Shown in pieces: positions 58,868-64,000 of a DNA stretch of 64,000 bases (the stretch's first letter is position 1; every line of letters starts with the position of its first letter). The stretch is taken from assembly GCA_028564925.1 (NCBI GenBank), contig CM053029.1, positions 33,851,026-33,915,025 on the forward strand. Direction: 5' to 3'. The notes below the pieces were generated by a model that saw only the letters and a program-made list of their open reading frames with translations, did no database searches and was not told the DNA's origin. The stretch comes from Lithobates sylvaticus (Eukaryota; Chordata; Amphibia; Anura; Ranidae). The translations under genes were made by a program, and so were the position numbers.

Positions 58868-59045
58868 ACAATTCCTTTATTAGTCTTCTTTCATCTTCTT
58901 TCTTCTGGTCTTCTTCCTTCTTCCTTTTTTCATCCTTCGGTTTCTTCATCTTCTTCTTCCATCTTCCTCTTCCATCTTCTTCCTTCTTCTTCCTCCGATC
59001 CGCTTCTTGCTCTGGTCTTCCCGTACGGCATCTTCTTCCACGGCG
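58868..59045 (+). repeat. TTCTTC pyrimidine-rich tract
   Basis: About 180 bases of imperfect TTC/CTT repeats inside hAT-A2. On the minus strand they read as Lys/Glu-rich open frames, which are not genes. Confidence 0.85.
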
Positions 59046-59083
59046 TCTCTTGTTCTGTGTCGGGCCGCTCCGTGCAATGGGAG

Positions 59084-60138
59084 CAGTGGCGGGACAAGGT
59101 AATTTGGTGCCCAGGGTGAAAATGGCAAACTGCGCCCCCCCCCCCCCCAATTATTGTCACCATTCAGAATATCTGTGCCTCTCTGGGGATTTCTGCAGGT
59201 ATTCTTGCCGAGCTCTCCATTCTTTACAAATCCCCCAGATCCCTCTCTGCACACATTCCCTCCAGCTCTCCATTCTTTAGAAATCACCCCAGCTCTCCTC
59301 TCTGCTAACCCGCCACTGTTCCCTCTGCACAAATTGTCAATTGCTCTTCTCTCAGCACATATCCCTCCTTCCTCCACACTTTTACAGTGCACTCCTCTCT
59401 GCACAAGTTCAGGCTTTGGCAAACCCTCACCTCTTCCGACAGCCACCAGTCTCTATGGTATGTGCAGGCTTTTTTTTATTATTGTTCAGAGTACAGAGAG
59501 CTCAGTTCCGTGCTACAATGTCTCTGTAGCAGCAGCAAGTGGGGACAAGCTGCCAGGCTGCCTCTGGAGTCACTGCAGCTGTGGCTTACAGCGCTGGTAG
59601 CAGAAGCGTGCACAAGGGCTCAAGGGCAGCAGCAGTGAGTGCCCAGAGCTAACACAGAAAAGCCAGTAGAGGAAGTGAGCTGTGCAGAAAACTTCCTCTA
59701 TTGGCTATGTGTTACCTGACAGATCGGAGTGGAGAGGGCTGCCAGAGGTTCCGGAACACACATGTTGTTTCTGAATAGCTGGTTCCTCCTCAGCGGCTCC
59801 TCCTGCAGCTTCGGCAGCAGCTCTCTACTCTCCTCCTATACCGCCTCCGGCCGTGAGTAACGTCACGCCGACGGGACTACACATCGCCTTCATAGGGGGA
59901 GTGAAGGGGGAGCTCTGACAGGTATAGCTGGTGCGGACTGTGTAGGCTTGTGCCAGGTGCAGGAGCGCACTTGGCACATTACAGCAGCAAGATACAGAAG
60001 ACTACAGTACAGCTAGGGGCACCAGCTAGTGTGTACTGTGAAGCACACTGCCAGCACTTCACCTGCGCCCCCCTCCTTCCCACGAATTGTACCGCCCAGG
60101 GCATCCGCCCCTTCCGCCCCTGCCTTGTACCGGCCCTG
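59084..60138. mobile_element. hAT-D, non-autonomous, 1055 bp
   Basis: Ends CAGTGGCGGGACAAGG and CCTTGTACCGGCCCTG are inverted copies with two mismatches. An exact 8-bp duplication AATGGGAG flanks it (59076-59083, 60139-60146). A C run follows at 59136-59149. Open frames up to 148 codons show no transposase domain. Confidence 0.9.
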
Positions 60139-63083
60139 AATGGGAGGCTCCCGCTGTGTGAGGCTTCTCTCCGTCTGACAGTTCTTTTATAACGGAGGGC
60201 GGGGCCACCTGGTGACCCCGCCCCCTCTGACGCACGGGGACGTCATGGGGACTTTCCTATGGCTTTCCCCATGACGTCAGAGGGGGGCGGGGGGAAAGCA
60301 AAAAAGCACGGGAAACATGCACCCTTTTACAGGCATACTATACACACCCCCCAGGTTAGAAATTTAAAGGAATATTACACTTTTATTGTTTCACTTTAAG
60401 CATTATTAAAATCACTGCTCCTGAAAAAACGTCCTTTTTTCAGGAGCATTGATACATGTCCCCTGGGGCAGGACCCAGGTCCCCAAACACTTTTTATGAC
60501 AATAACTTGCATATTAGCCTTTAAAATTAGCACTTTTTATTTTAAACGTTCGAGTCACATAGACTTTAATAGGGTTCTAAAGTTCACACAAGCTTTAGGT
60601 CTCTTCGCAGGTTCTGGTGCGAACCGAACAGGGAGGTGTTCGGCTCATCCCTAATACTGAGTAACACTTATTAACTGTCTTCTATCTTTTTTCCTCCCTT
60701 GCACTAAGAATTCTAGATGAAATTTGCGCAGGTGCCCATGCACCCCAGGAATCATCTATATGCATGATGACGTTGTGCCCAGAGGCACTGAGAAGCCATC
60801 AAACAAGCGGAAGTATTCATCCTCAGAAATCTATTCCTGACTATCACCACTTCCTCTGATTGAAATAAAACAGAGGAACTAGCAGAGCACCCCCGGTTAC
60901 ACCAACCATTGGGATGGAGAAAGTTGGCTTTGCTTTCCCTCTAAGGTGTGAGGATAGGATAGGCATCCTGAAGATCCAGAAACAGCCTCCAGCCATGTGG
61001 TTATACTGTTTAATGAACTCCGTCTTAAAGAACTCAAAAAGGGCCCCACAGGGTTCAACCTCTTCCGATCTGCAACTGGACACTAACCAACATCTCCTGC
61101 GAACTCCAAACAGGATTGGGTAGAAAACGTGCAAACCCTCTTGAGTCTGAGGTGTCTGTAAGCAATGTAGCAGTCCACCCGCTGTTGTGGTGGACTTGGC
61201 AGCTTCGTGGAAGAGAGGAGCAGTGAGGAATCTCCTGAAGTGACCATGAGTGTCTGATACCTTCATCCAACATGCCGTCCAGAAACCCGTGAAGCGTGCT
61301 TTCTAGGTCTTACCTTAAGAGTCTGGGCATGCACCTGTGTGACTGGCTCACTGATCTCCCCCAGAAGTCTGCACCAAGACACAAGCCAGACCCTCGGCAT
61401 CCACTGCCACAAAAATCTCATTTTTGGCAAGACACTTCCAATAGGAAAACATGTCTAAAGGGATGCAGACCCTGACACTCTCCTCAGAGTCCTGCAGGTG
61501 CAGAAGCTGGTTGATAATTATTAAACCATTCCCATTAGACTCACCCAGTACATGGGCTGGTTATTGCTGGTCTGCAGGCATCTGCAGATGCTACAGTATG
61601 TAGGAGCAGGTTGACCATTAGCTTGTTCAGAGTATACAGTTTCGACATCCTGTGTATACGGGCGTTTTTTTAACAAACCCCCTTCATTCTTCCCCACTTT
61701 CGTTTCTAGGAAGCAATACACAGCCCAGTGTCTCAACCATATGGTCTCCCTAGCCGCCAAAGTGCCAAGGTGCTCTTTCAGTGGCTATACAAGCAACTAG
61801 GAGGGACTTCCTGGTCAGCCTCCATATTTTAAGGAGCAGACTGCTGCATCTGTAATAAATGTAGCATGGACCCAGGCCCCATTCAGTACAATGAGAACCT
61901 CCAGGGCCATGAGTTGTCAACATCCCTCCACATAGAGTGGGTTGTAAGGCATAGTAGGTGCAGAGCATGTCTTTGGATTTTGGTGAGAAACCCACACAGG
62001 GAGAAGAAATAAACGTCAAAACAAGTATTAGCATGTTGGGGAATTGAACCAGCAACCCCAGTGCTACTAGACAGAATTGTCACCCACTTAGCCAGCAGAC
62101 AGCCTCTGCAAAGTAGATTCATGGGCACCAGACACCTGTGCCCCCTGTCCAGGATTCACCCGGACAATTTGGATTTTAAATCATCTGTCAGGGTTTCAGT
62201 CCACCTGAGACCTGGACATATTACCCAGACCAGGCTGTGGCTCCCCAAGTAAACGAGATAGTCATATACAAAACTGTTGCCGTTGTAGGCGGCTGTTTGG
62301 CCTCACTGAAAGGTGATGATGTCAGCAAGGGCAATTTGGCCACACCCACTAGAGTGCTCTGTGCATTACATTACTACTCTCCTTGGGGCACCCAAATATG
62401 TCTGTGCAACGCCAACCCGGCAGACTCCCAGACTTCTACAGGACAGCCACGCAGGGAAAAGCATCCAGCAAGATGCCACATCTGCACGTGAACAAGAACG
62501 CTGTCTCCTATGGCAACAGTCTCCAACAGTTTACAATACAAGTGTAACAGTTGCTCCGGGTAATTAAGGCAAGTTCAAAACAAAATCTTGTGCCATTCTT
62601 ATCAATAATAAAGACATTTGGCATTACCTGTTAGCTGCATACTTCTCCAGGCAGTGTCTACTCACCAGCCTCCCGGGCATAAATACTGCGCCACAGGCCC
62701 TGCAGGAATAATGCTGGGGCGCTGGCTCTGGGGAAGAGGAGCAAAGACGTCTTCCTTGGAGCTCTTCTCCTGAGTGAGAGCGCCATCCGGGCTATGCTCC
62801 TCTGAAGAACGTCCGCCTTGCCTTGGCGCAGCCATCTTTAGAGCGTAGGCGTGTGGGGCTGAAGCAAATCAAAGCCAATCCGCATGAGAGGGCATTCTTT
62901 TTCCTGAAAACTTACCAATATGGTGGTCCCCACCCTAGTTGTTGAGGGTCTTTATATGAGCGGTAACTGACTCTTGATCTGTATAGAAATGGGAAGGCCA
63001 GCTGAGGTGAGGAGAGCTGAAAAGCGACAGAAGGATCAGGAGTAGATATAGGAGAAAGGATTCCACTTTCCTTTTTTTTAATT

Positions 63084-63147
63084 TATCTACATATACCTAC
63101 ATATGTACACATATACAAACATACCCACATACCTACACACATATACT
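63084..63147 (+). repeat. ACATAT-type degenerate microsatellite
   Basis: CTACATATAC, CTACATATGTACACATAT and CATACCCACATAC words alternate for about 65 bases near the right end of the DIRS-like fossil. Confidence 0.75.
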
Positions 63148-63256
63148 GCAGAGGGTCAGTCTGGGGCGGGTTAGGAAAGGGTTAATTAAATAGGGTAGGA
63201 ACTTTTCCTTCAGCCCTGCTTACTGTCAGCTGAGCTGAAGATGTCAGAGGAGAGTG

Positions 63257-63457
63257 TCTGCAGGTGTGTCATATTCAATTTATATATTTTTCTTCTATTG
63301 TGCTATTCAAATAATTTTTTTTTTAGGGCAAACGCATTTTTTTTGAATAGCATTTTCTGCATTTTTGCAGGTTTTGAGATAAACCTTTTATATACTCTGG
63401 GTGTATTCTGCTATTGCAAAAACACCCATTTAGGGCAAGATCCTACATTTGGAAAAT
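63257..63457 (+). repeat. hAT-C leader repeats, resumed
   Basis: 63257-63376 repeats 40844-40959; then comes the unit CTCTGGGTGTATTCTGC, AAAAACACCCATTTAGGGC, as in the left part. It leads directly into the transposase start. Confidence 0.8.
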
Positions 63458-64000
63458 ATGAGGAGAACGTCAAAGAAGGGACGTGGCCTGGGTCGTGGTG
63501 CTGCTGGTGGAGCTCCTGTTGCAGGGAGAGGACGTGGTCGATCTGTGCCAGCTACACGCACAAGTGAAACACCTTCCTCAGGTGCGAGTAGGCGACAGAG
63601 CCTGCAGCGGTATTTGGTCGCGCCTAATGAGGCTGTACGAATGTTGAGGCCAGGACAAGTACAGGCGATAGTAGATTGGGTTGCTGACAGTGCCTCCGGT
63701 TACTTCACATTGTCTCCCACCCAGTCTTCTGATGAAAGTTCAGAGTTGGCACCTGCAGCCGATGTCCATCAGTCTTTCACCTCACCCCCTTTCAAATCAG
63801 CCAAGCAGTCTGAGCCCCAAATCATGCAGCAGTCTCTTTTGATGACTCTGTTAGCAGGGTTTCCCAGGGCCATCCACCTAGCCCTGCCCCAGAAGTGGAA
63901 GAGATTGTGTGCACCAATGCCCAACCACTTATATTTCATGATGAGTACATGGGAGGACCATCGCAGCATGTCTCGGATAATGACGAAACATAGGTGCCAA
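63458..64000 (+). pseudogene. hAT-C transposase, N-terminal part, runs off the window
   Basis: ATG at 63458 opens MRRTSKKGRGLGRGAAGG, then another RG run (GRGRGRS), then RYLVAPNEAVRM and QAIVDWVADSASG. The last resembles LVEWMTKPSSSSS of the hAT-A1 protein, as does the RG-rich start. The frame is formally open to 64000, but from about 63836 the acidic, transposase-like reading (FDDSVSRVSQGHPPSPAPEV) lies in a different frame, so a one-base insertion in the T run there is likely; that other frame meets a TAG near 63990. The BED finger and catalytic core would lie beyond the window. Confidence 0.7.

Larger units (their letters stand above)
44182..60653. mobile_element. hAT-A2, non-autonomous, 16.5 kb with nested insertions
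   Basis: Ends TAGGGATGAGC and GCTCATCCCTA with an exact 8-bp duplication ATACTGAG (44174-44181, 60654-60661). Its left inner part (about 44275-44565) is the reverse complement of its right end (about 60300-60590), so the element is a foldback built from the hAT-A 3' end. It has no transposase. 44640-45020 resembles the core of the element at 32062-32836. hAT-B and hAT-D are inserted in it. Confidence 0.92.
40960..63256 (-). mobile_element. DIRS-like retroelement fossil, minus strand, heavily interrupted
   Basis: Own sequence: 40960-41567, 42788-44181 and 60654-63256. On the minus strand, a gag-like start region (around 62830), further coding remnants (61760-60840) and RNase H-like or downstream remnants (44060-43180; for example the stretch AAVAYIQLQYETRS) follow in the order expected of DIRS elements. 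The 3' region (40960-41250) carries terminal-type repeats around CCATGACAGCATACTAGTGA. It contains a piggyBac-like MITE and hAT-A2. It is broken in many places and clearly inactive. The family call is by pattern only. Confidence 0.5.
39993..64000 (+). mobile_element. hAT-C element, split by later insertions and cut by the window edge
   Basis: Starts TAGGGTTGAGCGAACCCGAA with a subterminal hairpin (CGAACCCGAAC 40003-40013, GTTCGGGTTCG 40020-40030). A promoter-like region (40148-40218) and A/T-rich tandem leader repeats (40640-40959) follow. It is interrupted by the DIRS-like fossil and resumes at 63257 with the same leader sequence and then a transposase start at 63458. The right end lies outside the window. 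Its own sequence here is about 1.7 kb. Confidence 0.8.

Noticed and set aside
58821-59446. Lys/Glu-rich minus-strand open frames
   Set aside because: They are translations of the TTCTTC tract and hAT-D sequence; no domain is present.

Overview
The window looks like transposon-packed, gene-free DNA from a large vertebrate genome, most likely an anuran amphibian close to ranid frogs. That call rests on the mix of element families: autonomous BED-type hAT elements with TAGGG-TGAGC ends, piggyBac-like MITEs beginning TTAACCACTT, L1/Tx1-like LINEs, an L2-like LINE with an (AAT)n tail, a DIRS-like fossil and PIF/Harbinger-like MITEs. It is inference from memory, not a database match. I found no host gene, tRNA or rRNA.

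Layout. 1-2080: GT-rich and AT-rich simple sequence, one orphan piece of a 45-bp minisatellite, and a foldback element. 2090-3400: broken L1-like fragment on the minus strand. 4133-10700: almost full-length but broken L1-like LINE on the minus strand, inserted into an AT-rich palindrome and flanked by a 19-bp target duplication. 11019-12581: a hAT MITE and a piggyBac-like MITE. 13456-22820: hAT element A1, 9.4 kb, with matching 8-bp target duplications, a palindromic CCAAT/TATA leader, a 4-kb array of 61/64-bp repeats and an uninterrupted 1082-codon transposase gene. 23837-31275: about 165 copies of a 45-bp G-rich minisatellite. 31288-34248: two Harbinger-like foldback MITEs and a piggyBac-like MITE. 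35101-39992: unclear LTR-like sequence containing a 1.9-kb element made of two almost identical inverted 700-bp arms.

From 39993 to the right edge is a stack of insertions. A second BED-hAT family (hAT-C) starts at 39993, is split by a DIRS-like fossil (40960-63256), and resumes at 63257 with the first part of its transposase gene (63458-64000). The DIRS fossil contains a piggyBac-like MITE (41568-42787) and hAT-A2 (44182-60653, TSD ATACTGAG). hAT-A2 contains hAT-B (45029-58686, TSD GTTGGTTG) and hAT-D (59084-60138, TSD AATGGGAG). hAT-B is a large inverted, tandemly repeated structure; it holds two copies of a 5'-truncated L1 created by tandem duplication, and an L2-like LINE (51433-55230) with a 2A-like motif.

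How the parts relate: A1 carries the only intact open frame and could plausibly supply transposase to relatives with the same ends, such as A2. The most unusual features are A1's leader array, in which nearly every unit carries a splice-acceptor-like site right up to the transposase start, and paired inverted CCAAT boxes upstream of its TATA box. hAT-C shows a related arrangement.
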